From: Gordonibacter pamelaeae
GTDB lineage: Bacteria > Actinomycetota > Coriobacteriia > Coriobacteriales > Eggerthellaceae
NCBI RefSeq assembly: GCF_042665095.1
Contig: NZ_JBHTBV010000002.1
Reading direction: 5' to 3' (one strand)
Length of the DNA: 64,000 bases
Shown here: piece after piece, positions 18,323 to 26,502 of the stretch
Layout: the number at the start of each line of letters is the position of its first letter
Numbering within the stretch: the stretch's first letter is position 1
Position numbers and translations under genes: made by a program
The notes under the pieces: generated by a model
Database searches by the model: none
The model's input: the letters and a program-made list of their open reading frames with translations, nothing else
What the model was told of the DNA's origin: nothing

Positions 18323-18371
18323 TTCCCGTTCGGGAAACACCGTGGTGCCGCCCTAGCGGTACGGGTAGCAT
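18323..18371 (+). promoter_or_regulatory. Palindrome-29-TAGCAT promoter module (ardA)
   Basis: Perfect TTCCCGTTCGGGAA (18323-18336), exactly 29 bp, then GGG-TAGCAT-C (hexamer 18366-18371); ArdA starts 47 bp downstream. Confidence 0.7.
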
Positions 18372-18418
18372 CGTCGGAGAAGCACCTATCCGCCATCTGC
18401 CTCCTGGAGCTGATCTGT

Positions 18419-19243
18419 ATGGCTAAGCATGAACATGATTTCCGCGACGGCTTCGACGTCTGCGTGGGCAACTACGGGTATTACAACGAGGGCGAGCTTC
18501 ACGATACCTGGATGCACCTGCCGATGGATCCCGATAAGATCGAGCCCTGGCTGCGTGGCCACGGGCTCGTCGACGCGAACCACGAGGAGACCTATATCTC
18601 CGACTACGATGGGCTGCCGTTCCGCTGCCCCCAGGTGTTCGATGAGTACACCCAGCTCGACAAGCTGAACGTCCTCGCGATGCAGCTTACGCTCCTTCCC
18701 GAAGGGGACTTGGCGCATGTCCAAGCCGCTATCGATTACGGCGAGACCCTGGACCACCTCGACGAGCTCATGAACCTCGTGGCGCAGGTAGACGAGCTGC
18801 CCGTATTCGACTACCTCTATGACGATATGTATGTCGAAGACCAGTGGCATAAGACCTGCCTCGAGCGCTCGACGCCGCAGGAGAACTATGCGTACACTGT
18901 CCTCAACGACGATTCCGAGTTCTGGAACATCATGAACCGAGAAGACGGCGAACTCCTCTCCTGCTTCGACTTCAACCGCTTCGGCGAGATCGCCGTGAAC
19001 AACGGCTATGTCGACCTGTGCGAGACCTGCTATGTCGACAAGCGCGCCGACTGGCCGGCGCTCGACGAGTACTCGTTCGAGGAGATCAGGGACGAAACCG
19101 TGGCCGAGTGGCGCGCGCACATCGCCGAGGGCGTCGTCGAGAAACCCGTCACGCCGACCGACCTCGCCCGCTCCGCCAGCGCCGCGGCGGCGACGAGCGC
19201 CGTCATCGCGGCGTCCGCAAACCAGACGGCGCCGAAGCTGTAG
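18419..19243 (+). CDS. ardA: ArdA-family antirestriction protein with C-terminal tail
   Basis: A 274-aa, very acidic protein matching ArdA, the DNA-mimic that inhibits type I restriction-modification enzymes when a plasmid enters a new host. Recognisable ArdA elements: CVGNYGYYNEGELHDTWMHL (family: N-x-x-x-Y-N-x-G-x-L-x-G-x-W-x-x-L) and EETYISDYDGLPF ... DEYTQLDKLNVLAMQL. The 245-274 segment, LARSASAAAATSAVIAAS ending APKL, is an extension beyond the usual ArdA and is a version of the shared tail. A palindrome module drives it. Its identity gives the best functional clue to the other tailed proteins: early anti-defence functions. Confidence 0.8.
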   Translation: MAKHEHDFRDGFDVCVGNYGYYNEGELHDTWMHLPMDPDKIEPWLRGHGLVDANHEETYISDYDGLPFRCPQVFDEYTQLDKLNVLAMQLTLLPEGDLAHVQAAIDYGETLDHLDELMNLVAQVDELPVFDYLYDDMYVEDQWHKTCLERSTPQENYAYTVLNDDSEFWNIMNREDGELLSCFDFNRFGEIAVNNGYVDLCETCYVDKRADWPALDEYSFEEIRDETVAEWRAHIAEGVVEKPVTPTDLARSASAAAATSAVIAASANQTAPKL

Positions 19244-19257
19244 GGAGGACCGCGGCC

Positions 19258-20274
19258 ATGATGTTCAGGGATATCAACCAGTCCTCCACGATGGCGCGCT
19301 CGGCCTACCCCGACGGCAACGGCGAGCTCACCGACTTCAACCTGTTCGCGACCAAGTACGACGCCGGCAAGCCCTCCATCGCCACCGACGGCCTGCCCTC
19401 CGAGCTCTCCTATCAGGTCAGGACCGCCATCCGCCGCGCGGTGGACGAGCTCGGAATCAACGTTCCGGAGGCCGCCGTCGTGCTGAAGTACCCGATCCAC
19501 TTCTACTACTCGGACGCGAGCGCGGAACTCACCGGGGTGCTCGCCCTGCCCGGCGCGGTGGCGATCCTCGCGCTCGACGGGTTCGTCCCCAAAGAACAGC
19601 TCGCCGCGCCCGTCATCGGCGACATCTCGAGGCTGCGCGAGACGGTGGACGAGCTGCGCCGCCGCGGCGGACTCGAGCCGCTTCCCGTTCGGGAAACCAT
19701 CTATACGCACACCGTACCCGAGGGTACAGTCGTGGCAAATCAACGCCCCGCCGCATACCGTGCGACGGGCAGGAAGAAAGGTACCGCCATGGACCAGGAA
19801 AAGTACGACAACGAGGTCAGCATCAAGTTCCCCGCGAAGTGGTGCCGTGTCACCGACGCGCAGGGCAAGGACATCGTGATCGAGAACGGCAAGAAGACTG
19901 AGACCTGGCCTGCCGTCCTCTGCACCATCCCGACTGGTACGGACATGAACGGCATCGACATCTCCGGCTACAAGTTCAAGACTTTCCGCAAGCCCTGGAC
20001 CGAGTCCGATATCGCCAACGGCAAGGGCACCACGGTCACCGTCAAGAAGGACATGCCCGTCCATCTGTTCAAGTACGACGAGAACGACCAGCTCAAGACC
20101 CTCGATGCCGACCCGTTCGAGCTGTCCAAGGCCGTCAAGGCCGCGCGCGAGGCCTACAAGGCCAAGATGAACGCCGAGGCGCCCAACCCGCAGTCCCAGG
20201 CCGCCGCAGCAGTCGCCGCCGCCCACGGCACCGCCGAGCAGGGCAGCGACGTCGCGCAGGCCGCCAAGCTCTAG
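19258..20274 (+). CDS. Unknown protein reading through into the 19789 gene (possible fusion)
   Basis: The GGGAGG site after the ArdA stop supports an ATG at 19258 (or 19261). Residues 1-145 form an unknown domain (MMFRDINQSSTMARSAYPDG, LKYPIHFYYSDASAELTGVL). The frame stays open through a full palindrome module (19682-19730) and a GAAAGG-ATG at 19789 down to 20274, giving 338 aa. Residues about 143-177 encoded by the promoter region look non-functional (basic, low complexity), so the real end of the first gene was probably lost by a small indel or stop-codon loss. Treat the product beyond about residue 145 as doubtful. Confidence 0.55.
   Translation: MMFRDINQSSTMARSAYPDGNGELTDFNLFATKYDAGKPSIATDGLPSELSYQVRTAIRRAVDELGINVPEAAVVLKYPIHFYYSDASAELTGVLALPGAVAILALDGFVPKEQLAAPVIGDISRLRETVDELRRRGGLEPLPVRETIYTHTVPEGTVVANQRPAAYRATGRKKGTAMDQEKYDNEVSIKFPAKWCRVTDAQGKDIVIENGKKTETWPAVLCTIPTGTDMNGIDISGYKFKTFRKPWTESDIANGKGTTVTVKKDMPVHLFKYDENDQLKTLDADPFELSKAVKAAREAYKAKMNAEAPNPQSQAAAAVAAAHGTAEQGSDVAQAAKL
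19682..19730 (+). promoter_or_regulatory. Palindrome-29-TACAGT promoter module inside an open frame
   Basis: Perfect TTCCCGTTCGGGAA (19682-19695), exactly 29 bp, GGG-TACAGT (19725-19730). Its conserved geometry argues that 19789 is an independent gene start, 58 bp downstream. Confidence 0.6.
19789..20274 (+). CDS. Unknown 161-aa protein with tail
   Basis: Independent start at ATG 19789 behind GAAAGG and a palindrome promoter. The folded part (about residues 1-110) is rich in Lys, Asp, Thr and beta-type pattern, YDNEVSIKFPAKWCRVTDAQ, TWPAVLCTIPTGTDMNGIDI, PVHLFKYDENDQLKTL; no family recognised. Then a Lys/Ala helix (LSKAVKAAREAYKAKMNAEA) and the tail QAAAAVAAAHGTAEQG ending AQAAKL. A terminator follows. 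In frame with 19258, see there. Confidence 0.7.
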   Translation: MDQEKYDNEVSIKFPAKWCRVTDAQGKDIVIENGKKTETWPAVLCTIPTGTDMNGIDISGYKFKTFRKPWTESDIANGKGTTVTVKKDMPVHLFKYDENDQLKTLDADPFELSKAVKAAREAYKAKMNAEAPNPQSQAAAAVAAAHGTAEQGSDVAQAAKL

Positions 20275-20306
20275 CCCGCGCCCGCGGCCTCCACAACCCG
20301 TACCAG

Positions 20307-20348
20307 AAGGGCGCCCGCGCACCGTACCGCGGGCGCCCTTCCCTGTCT
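20307..20348 (+). terminator. Rho-independent terminator
   Basis: GGGCGCCCGCG ... CGCGGGCGCCC hairpin followed by TTCCCTGTCTTT, in the 90-bp gap after the 19789 gene. Confidence 0.75.
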
Positions 20349-20364
20349 TTGGATGTGATGGAAT

Positions 20365-21114
20365 ATGAAAAGCTACATCGAACCGCTTAACGCCGCGGAT
20401 GCGCTGGACGTGCTCGACCTCTACGGGATCGATACGCCCGGCGCCTTCTTCTCGAGCGAGCATGAGGGCTGCGTCGAGGTCGAGCTGTCCGGCCACACGG
20501 CCCTCCTCGAAACGCCGGAGAGCGTCGCGATGCTGTTCGGGCATGATGCCGCGACGGCGCTCTGCCAGCACTCGAACTTTCGCAGGGACGCGGCCGAGAT
20601 CATGAGCCGGGCGCTCGACCTCGACGATTTCCTCTACAACGTCTACAGCGGCACCGCCTTCATCCCGGACAAGGCGTCGGACGGCGAGTTCTTCGGGTTC
20701 CATGTCGCCCATATCCCCCTCTCGGCCATCCTCGAGGACGATATCGACCCGCTCTCGCCGGATGCCTGCGACTACGGCCTCGATTCCATCAGCGAGACCA
20801 CCGAGGACGCCGCGGTCGGATATTTCGACCCTGCCGGTGCGGTCGATGATGAAAAGTTCCTCACCTCGGCCGATTGGGCGCTGTGCGATATCGAGTCCAG
20901 CGTCCTCACGGCGTTCGGAGCCGGATGCAGCCCCGAACTGGCAGGGTGGACGCTCGGCAACGCCGAGAGCGTCGCCGAGACGTGCGCCTCGCTCGGGGTC
21001 GATATAGCCACGGACCTGGCGCCCGACAACCCCGCGCGCGTCGCCGCGGCCGCCAAGGCGGCCACGAAGGCAACAACCCACGGGGTGGCCGCCGCGGCCG
21101 GTAACCGGCTGTGA
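20365..21114 (+). CDS. Unknown acidic protein with tail
   Basis: A 249-aa very acidic protein of unknown fold. Features: LDVLDLYGIDTPGAFFSSEH, HVAHIPLSAILEDDIDPLSP, and repeated ED/DD clusters that could mimic nucleic acid charge. It ends in RVAAAAKAATKATTHGVAAA then GNRL, one of the clearest shared tails. The ribosome binding site is weak (GGATGTGATGG). No palindrome module is seen in front of it; the terminator at 20307 separates it from upstream transcription, so its promoter is unclear. Confidence 0.7.
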   Translation: MKSYIEPLNAADALDVLDLYGIDTPGAFFSSEHEGCVEVELSGHTALLETPESVAMLFGHDAATALCQHSNFRRDAAEIMSRALDLDDFLYNVYSGTAFIPDKASDGEFFGFHVAHIPLSAILEDDIDPLSPDACDYGLDSISETTEDAAVGYFDPAGAVDDEKFLTSADWALCDIESSVLTAFGAGCSPELAGWTLGNAESVAETCASLGVDIATDLAPDNPARVAAAAKAATKATTHGVAAAAGNRL

Positions 21115-21125
21115 CCGGTTTTCCC

Positions 21126-21160
21126 GGGCCCGCGCCGAGGCGGGCCCGCACGACTATAGA
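21126..21160 (+). promoter_or_regulatory. Hairpin plus TATAGA -10 candidate
   Basis: GGGCCCGC/GCGGGCCC hairpin (21126-21147) followed by TATAGA (21155-21160), 21 bp before the next start. Preceded by a half-site TTCCCG at 21121. Possibly a degenerate member of the promoter class or a terminator plus promoter. Confidence 0.4.
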
Positions 21161-21181
21161 TCCCGACCCATTGGAGCGACC

Positions 21182-22231
21182 ATGAGCACCTATAAAGAGC
21201 AGGATATCGAGAACCTGCTGGCACACCTGCGCGAGGGCATCGCATCCGATTCCGTCCTGGCACTCGCCGACGATATCCGCGTCGACTGCGAGGGCGCCGG
21301 GGACGGCGAGTCGGTCTGGATGCACCCGGTACTTCCCGGGGCGCGCTACGGCAAGGACGACAAAGTCATCTACGACCCGTTCGATACGCTGCCGGGGCGG
21401 TCCCTGAAATCCTCGGGCGGGCTGCCCATGGTCGAGTTCTACCTCCACCGCGGCGACGACCGCCCCGATGCGACGCGCAACGTCAAGGACATGGAGCCCG
21501 CGCCCTACCTCATCGGCCGCTACTACATGAAAACGCTGCTCGCCGACCACCTGGGCCGCGGCATCCTGCTCCAGGACATGCCGCGCCTGGCCCTCTCGGC
21601 CGATACCGTGGCCGATGTGCAAGACGCCCTCGCGAAGGCCGTGAGGGCATACGCCGCCGCATGCGACTTCGAGATCGACGGCGCCGACGCGGATATCGCG
21701 CGGTGCCTCGCGCAGGGCGGCGGACGCGCCGCCGGCGCCAAGGTCTCGGCGGTCTACGTGCCCGTGGGCGACCTGCCGCGAGAGACGACGGTCTTTCCCG
21801 ACATGGCCCGCGCGGCGGCCTCCATCGGCCTCGAGGATCCCGAAACCGAGACCCTGGCGGAGTACGGGGGCGTCACCGTGTCGCTGGTCCGCGCCGCCGA
21901 TGCGGAGGGCAGCGAGCTCAAGCCGAACCGGGCGTGGGCGCGCGGCGGGGCGACCGAAATCGTCCGCGGCGGCTTCCTCGTCATCGCGACCGACGGGGAC
22001 GGCGAGGTCGTCGACCTTCCCAAGTGGGCGATCGAGAGCGCCAAGACGCGCTTCGCCGACCCCTCAACGGGCCCGTTCCAGGCGTCCGCCGAGTTCATGA
22101 GGGAAGTTCGGCGCGGCCTCGGCGAGCAGATCGAGCAGGCGGGACGAACGCCTTCCGACATCGCCGCGCTGGCATCGCAGCTCGCCGCGAAGCCGGGAGA
22201 CGACGGCGGCGCGGGCGGTAAACGCATCTGA
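21182..22231 (+). CDS. Unknown protein with tail
   Basis: A 349-aa protein, ribosome binding site TTGGAGCGACC. Residues 40-110 carry VWMHPVLPGARYGKDDKVIY and LPMVEFYLHRGDDRPDATRN; 120-165 are helical; a beta-type stretch GGVTVSLVRAADAEGSELKP follows. The last 60 residues are helical (EFMREVRRGLGEQIEQAG) and finish with DIAALASQLAAKPGDDGG and GGKRI, a strong shared tail. No known domain is recognised. Confidence 0.7.
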   Translation: MSTYKEQDIENLLAHLREGIASDSVLALADDIRVDCEGAGDGESVWMHPVLPGARYGKDDKVIYDPFDTLPGRSLKSSGGLPMVEFYLHRGDDRPDATRNVKDMEPAPYLIGRYYMKTLLADHLGRGILLQDMPRLALSADTVADVQDALAKAVRAYAAACDFEIDGADADIARCLAQGGGRAAGAKVSAVYVPVGDLPRETTVFPDMARAAASIGLEDPETETLAEYGGVTVSLVRAADAEGSELKPNRAWARGGATEIVRGGFLVIATDGDGEVVDLPKWAIESAKTRFADPSTGPFQASAEFMREVRRGLGEQIEQAGRTPSDIAALASQLAAKPGDDGGAGGKRI

Positions 22232-22261
22232 AAAAAAATCGGACCAGACGCGGCGGCTATG

Positions 22262-22267
22262 TATAGA
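22262..22267 (+). promoter_or_regulatory. Candidate -10 in the 271-bp gap 22232-22502
   Basis: TATAGA within GTATAGATTC, in the less GC-rich start of this gap. A second candidate, TATGCT, is at 22446-22451. No palindrome module and no terminator with a T-run is visible; I see no gene in the gap. Confidence 0.3.
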
Positions 22268-22502
22268 TTCGCGTTTGCGCGGGTATCAATTTTGAAATCA
22301 GGCCGCAGCCGGCTATCCAATCGTCACCCAAACGCATCGCCGCGGCCTGGTGCGCGGGAGGCAGAGACGGCGAAAATCCGAATCGTGCATCCGGGTTTCG
22401 CCCGTCCCGCCGTCCTTTTCGTCGAAGGGGGCGCCTGCCGCCGGCATATGCTGGATCGGGCGCCATATGGGAGAAAATCAGGACATCGGCAGGGGGAACA
22501 GA

Positions 22503-22775
22503 ATGCACCGGGGCTCCGATAGCGAACGGCACGACAGGACCGAGATGCAGCGGCAGCGCGACCGCGACTACGCCAAGGAGCTGTGCGCTTCGCGCCTGGC
22601 GTTCACGCTGTCGAGGACCGGCACGTCGAAAGAGGACTACTGCCGCGCCGTGGGCATCTCGAGCTCGACGCTCTCGCGCATCCTCAACAGGCAGACGCTC
22701 ATGTCGACGTTGACCCTGATCGAGACCGCGAGGTATTTCGAGGACACGAGCGTGTCCTGGTTCCTGGGACTGTAG
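22503..22775 (+). CDS. Small Xre-type regulator
   Basis: A 90-aa protein; start chosen for GGGGGAACAG directly ahead. The helix-turn-helix occupies about residues 22-85: LAFTLSRTGTSKEDYCRAVG, ISSSTLSRILNRQTLMST and the closing FEDTSVSWFLGL. It is followed after 8 bp by a small membrane protein gene and then by the large secreted lectin-like protein, so it probably controls this surface operon. It lacks the shared tail. Confidence 0.75.
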   Translation: MHRGSDSERHDRTEMQRQRDRDYAKELCASRLAFTLSRTGTSKEDYCRAVGISSSTLSRILNRQTLMSTLTLIETARYFEDTSVSWFLGL

Positions 22776-22783
22776 GAGGACAA

Positions 22784-23179
22784 ATGAACCTAATCGATTT
22801 GGTCAAGCACTCAAATATCGAACCGCATGAGCTGAGGCGCATCGCGCTGGCCGCCATCCTGACCGCGCTGCCGCCCGCCATCTTCCAGCTGCAGAGCGCC
22901 GCATCGGTCATCCTATCCTGCCCGACAGACTACTACTCCCCAGCGTCGGCAGCGTGGTTTCTGACCAGGGGCTGCCTGGGCGCCGTGTGGGTCCCGGTCG
23001 TCCTGCTCATCGCCGCCGGCATCGCCTGCAAGGTACGGAGCCGCGCCCTCGACCTCGGCATCGCCGCGGTCCTTTTCGCCCTCACGGTCCGCAGCGCCAT
23101 CCGCCTGGACCCGTATTCCATCGGCTACCTCGCCACCGCTTTCACCTGTTTCGCCGTCTCCGGCCTCAAGGAGGAGTAG
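22784..23179 (+). CDS. Small polytopic membrane protein
   Basis: A 131-aa protein with three to four hydrophobic helices (about residues 24-42, 63-82, 88-105 and 109-125), ribosome binding site TAGGAGGACAA. No family recognised. Six bases separate its stop from the GTG start of the secreted protein, so expression is likely coupled; a role in anchoring, export or immunity for that neighbour is possible but unsupported. Confidence 0.65.
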   Translation: MNLIDLVKHSNIEPHELRRIALAAILTALPPAIFQLQSAASVILSCPTDYYSPASAAWFLTRGCLGAVWVPVVLLIAAGIACKVRSRALDLGIAAVLFALTVRSAIRLDPYSIGYLATAFTCFAVSGLKEE

Positions 23180-23185
23180 ATCGCT

Positions 23186-26134
23186 GTGAACACCTCGCCA
23201 GAAACAAATATGGTCCCGGTACGGGACGGGGAAAGCGAGAAGACGGGGCTGCTCGAGCTTCCGATCTCCCGTCGAGGAGCCTTCGCCGCGCTCGCCTGCG
23301 CGGCGGGACTGGCCCTGCTCGGACCCGCCCGGGAAGCGGAAGCGCTCGCGGGCATGAACTTCAACCTCGGCCAGGGCTGGTTCGGAGCTGCCAATGACTC
23401 GCTGCTCGTCCATTTGGACCCTCGTCAGGGCGAGGGGGACATGTTCTTCGGCTTCGCGAACAGCTACCATGAATGGCTCTGCGCCGCCCCCGCCAACACC
23501 AGCTACTATATTAATCATTACGGACAATGGCTGAGGTACGCCTTCGCCTGCGTCTTCGAGTGCAATTACGCCAACGAGCTCTACACCCTCGTAGTCGTCA
23601 GGCCGTTCGCATGGTGCTCCAGCAAGGACCCGCAGCACGGCAACGGCCTTTGGACCGATACCATCTCCGAGGGCGGCGACAACAAGGGGTACGTCTACCT
23701 CGACGGCGCCGAGTTCGCCGATTCCCGTTTCGCCGGCGACTTCAGGAACCAGATCGGCTACAAGTACTACGACTGGATCTCCTACGGCTTCTACGACTTC
23801 AACGACTTCCAGGGGAGCACGTACTGGGGATCGACCCGCCCGTCCTTCTGGGTCAAGAGGCAGAAGGGCGAGGCGCGCCACAGCGTGTCCAGCAAGCTGC
23901 AGGTCTACAACGTGGACTACAATCACTTCGGGATGCACGAGAACATCATCAAGGAAAACGACGCCCCGAACTACTGGTTCCTGAGCCAGACCACCCCTTC
24001 CCGCGATTTCAGGGTCGATAAGATCTACATCCGCAACGACGTCACGCTCTACGGTGGCATCTTCTACATCAGGCCCGTCTCCGCGCCGGACATCCAGCTC
24101 GACTTGGTGCAGGGCACATACAGCGGCGGTAAACCCAAAGCCATGTACGATAACGGACGCGGCGTGTGCCTCTACGAGAACTATCGCGGCGTCAATCAGA
24201 CCTGGATGCTCAAACCCTATACCAGCGACGGCGTAGACACCTTCACGTTCGCTATCGCCAACATGGTCGGCCCGAACCTGACGCACACGCTGAACAACAG
24301 CGGCCATGCGGCGCCCGTGGTCGACCACGGAGTCGTCCAGAACAGCCATGCCGATATCTGGGACATCAACAACTCCGACGGCCGGAGCAAGGCATGGTGG
24401 ATCCACCACGAGCCCGACGACTCGAACGAGACCGACCATTCCTGCTACTTCATCACCTCGGATGCCGACGGCCTGCGCCTCGACACCAACGGGGTCACGT
24501 CGAATTCCGTCGCAAACGTATCCGTCCAGTCCGCAGCATGCCCCGGGCGCTGGGCCATCCAGAAGAATGCCCAGTGGAACCTCGTCGAGGCCCGCATCGA
24601 GGGCAAGGTCTCGGTCCATTGCGACGAGGACGCGCTCAAGATCGGCGACAAGGCGAAGATCTGCGGATGGCATAACGCAGATCCGGACGACCCGGATGTC
24701 GGAATCAAGCCCTCCGGCTGGGCCCTGGGATGCAAGAACGAATCGGACCTGCCGGTCAGGCCGATCTTCAGGCTCTATATGTCCGACATCGACGACGACC
24801 TCCCCGAGGACAACGCCTCCATCTTCGCCCAGTGCGGCGTGGCCACTTGGGGGTGGCAGCAGGAATCGCTCGCGCACCGACATATCGGCTACCCACATGG
24901 CGGCAACTCTATCTACGGACTCGGCCTCAGGCTCGAGGGTTCCGCGTTCCCCGGATCGATCCACTACGCCGCGCAGCGCTACAGCGGGGGCGAGTGGGTC
25001 GAGGGATCCGACGGCGCGCGCATCCTCGACACGGAGTCGGATATCCTCGGAAGGGTGAAGGTCTGGCTCACGGGAGAGATAGCGGACCACTACGACCTCG
25101 AGATCAGGACCAAGCTGCTCAACGGGAGCGGCGAGTGGTCCGACCCGGTCTATGTCAACTGTTCCGCCTCGGCGCCGCTCGACGTCAACACCGCGCCCGC
25201 AGCCGGCATCGAGCCGGACGGCGCCGACGGGAACAAGATCTGCGGCATGAACATCCACCTCGTGCGCAAGCCGCAGGGCGGTCGCGTCGTCAGAGAGTTC
25301 TCCGACAGCGAAAACCTGGCTGCCGACGCCTCCTGGGGGCCGGGGCTTCTCTACGCCGCCGCGATGCTCGGCATCCGCACCGTCGGCAAGACAGACCGCT
25401 ACGTATGGACCGACCGCTATCTGGGCACGCTCGTCTCCCGCGGCGTGCGAGTCGTCACGACGTGCGTCGAGTACTATGCCGACGGCATCGAGCAGAAGGA
25501 CATGGTGTACCGCGACCTCGACGTCGAGGGCGGCGATATCTACAACCCCGCCGACATCGCGACGCAGAAGGCCCTGAAGGACACCTGCAACCTCGACGAG
25601 CAATACGGGCAGAACCCCTCGACGGGGTTCTCGAGCTGGTTCCTCGATCCCGAGCTCACCCAGCCCGCCGCGAATGTCACCATCGTCAAGGACCAGACGC
25701 TCAAGCTCTACGGCCGCAACCGCTGCACCGTGCGCGTCGAGTACGCCGAGGGATCGCTCAAGCCCGAGGACGCCGGCATCTACCGCACCGCGCCGCTCAT
25801 GGACAAACCCGATGCGCGCCCCTCCTTCGAGCTCCCCGATTTCTCCCTGTCCACGGAGAAGCACAGGCTCGACGGCCTGGCGCTCGCGGCCATCGGCGAC
25901 GACGGGCAGGGGCACAAGGCGCTCTACTGGGGCGAGAGCGTCACTCCGGTTAAACCCGGCGAGGTATTCGCCAAGCTCGCAGACGACACCTGGCGCAGGT
26001 ACGTGCCGGAATGTTGGCTGACCTCGGCTAACGGCACCGAGAAGGTAACCTCCGTCACCGCGAAGCGCGACGTCACGCTCTACATCAAATGGTCCGAGGC
26101 GAAGGCCGAGGGCGTCGCGAGCAGCAAGGGCTGA
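23186..26134 (+). CDS. Large secreted protein with Tat-like signal, ricin-type lectin region and InlB-like repeats
   Basis: A 982-aa protein starting at GTG behind AAGGAGGAG. The N-terminus carries a twin-arginine-like signal, ISRRGAFAAL (Arg29-Arg30), a hydrophobic core and AEALA. The middle (about 300-470) resembles a ricin B-type lectin region, with repeated Q-x-W-like positions (VNQTWMLKPY, GRWAIQKN). The last quarter has Listeria/Bacteroides-type InlB repeats: SSWFLDPELTQP ... TLKLYGRNR and a final DVTLYIKW. There is no sorting signal or C-terminal membrane helix, so it is probably released or loosely bound. Carbohydrate binding on host or partner cells is inferred. Confidence 0.7.
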   Translation: MNTSPETNMVPVRDGESEKTGLLELPISRRGAFAALACAAGLALLGPAREAEALAGMNFNLGQGWFGAANDSLLVHLDPRQGEGDMFFGFANSYHEWLCAAPANTSYYINHYGQWLRYAFACVFECNYANELYTLVVVRPFAWCSSKDPQHGNGLWTDTISEGGDNKGYVYLDGAEFADSRFAGDFRNQIGYKYYDWISYGFYDFNDFQGSTYWGSTRPSFWVKRQKGEARHSVSSKLQVYNVDYNHFGMHENIIKENDAPNYWFLSQTTPSRDFRVDKIYIRNDVTLYGGIFYIRPVSAPDIQLDLVQGTYSGGKPKAMYDNGRGVCLYENYRGVNQTWMLKPYTSDGVDTFTFAIANMVGPNLTHTLNNSGHAAPVVDHGVVQNSHADIWDINNSDGRSKAWWIHHEPDDSNETDHSCYFITSDADGLRLDTNGVTSNSVANVSVQSAACPGRWAIQKNAQWNLVEARIEGKVSVHCDEDALKIGDKAKICGWHNADPDDPDVGIKPSGWALGCKNESDLPVRPIFRLYMSDIDDDLPEDNASIFAQCGVATWGWQQESLAHRHIGYPHGGNSIYGLGLRLEGSAFPGSIHYAAQRYSGGEWVEGSDGARILDTESDILGRVKVWLTGEIADHYDLEIRTKLLNGSGEWSDPVYVNCSASAPLDVNTAPAAGIEPDGADGNKICGMNIHLVRKPQGGRVVREFSDSENLAADASWGPGLLYAAAMLGIRTVGKTDRYVWTDRYLGTLVSRGVRVVTTCVEYYADGIEQKDMVYRDLDVEGGDIYNPADIATQKALKDTCNLDEQYGQNPSTGFSSWFLDPELTQPAANVTIVKDQTLKLYGRNRCTVRVEYAEGSLKPEDAGIYRTAPLMDKPDARPSFELPDFSLSTEKHRLDGLALAAIGDDGQGHKALYWGESVTPVKPGEVFAKLADDTWRRYVPECWLTSANGTEKVTSVTAKRDVTLYIKWSEAKAEGVASSKG

Positions 26135-26219
26135 GCGCAGACCGTTCCGTACGGACCGGACCCGTACACGACGGGAACACATTTCCGCCAATGACGTGAT
26201 TAGCGTATATCGCCAAGGG

Positions 26220-26379
26220 GTATAGTCAAAGCAACGCCGTCACTCCTTCCGATAAACTATGTCACGGCGATCCGGTCGACCCACCATCCGATCCAGTCGA
26301 CCCCATATGCAATGGCGGACTCCCCAATATGCCGCCATTCCCCCATCGGCGGCCGGCCCTCACCGGCCGCCATCCTTTT
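26220..26379 (+). ncRNA. Possible small transcript in the 368-bp gap 26135-26502
   Basis: The gap contains a TATAGT -10 candidate (26220-26225), a 15-bp direct repeat CGATCC(G/A)GTCGACCC (26268-26282 and 26289-26303), an AATGGCGG/CCGCCATT hairpin (26311-26339) and a GGCGGCCGG/CCGGCCGCC hairpin ending in ATCCTTTT (26348-26379). Promoter-to-terminator layout suggests an RNA of about 150 nt, but conservation is unknown. The hairpins may simply terminate the secreted-protein transcript. Confidence 0.3.
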
Positions 26380-26416
26380 GCCGATATCACGACCGCGGCA
26401 TTCCGCCTTTTCGGTG

Positions 26417-26452
26417 CCCCGTTCCCACTTTTGGGAGCGGGGTTCTTCTTTT
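26417..26452 (+). terminator. Rho-independent terminator
   Basis: CCCCGTTCCC-acttt-tGGGAGCGGGG hairpin followed by TTCTTCTTTT. A TATGCT -10 candidate for the next gene lies at 26466-26471, with TTCTTC 17 bp ahead as possible -35 inside the T-rich run. Confidence 0.7.
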
Positions 26453-26502
26453 CGCCGCGGCGGCGTATGCTCCCGGTCGAATATCTACCCCTTGGAGCCA
26501 TC

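Noticed and set aside
22290..22440. Possible riboswitch ahead of the small Xre gene
   Set aside because: Some hairpins are visible, but I could not match the conserved core of any known class.
22913..26191. 1092-codon minus-strand frame opposite the secreted protein
   Set aside because: Low-complexity Val/Gly/Arg/Asp sequence mirroring the plus-strand gene; no start signals.
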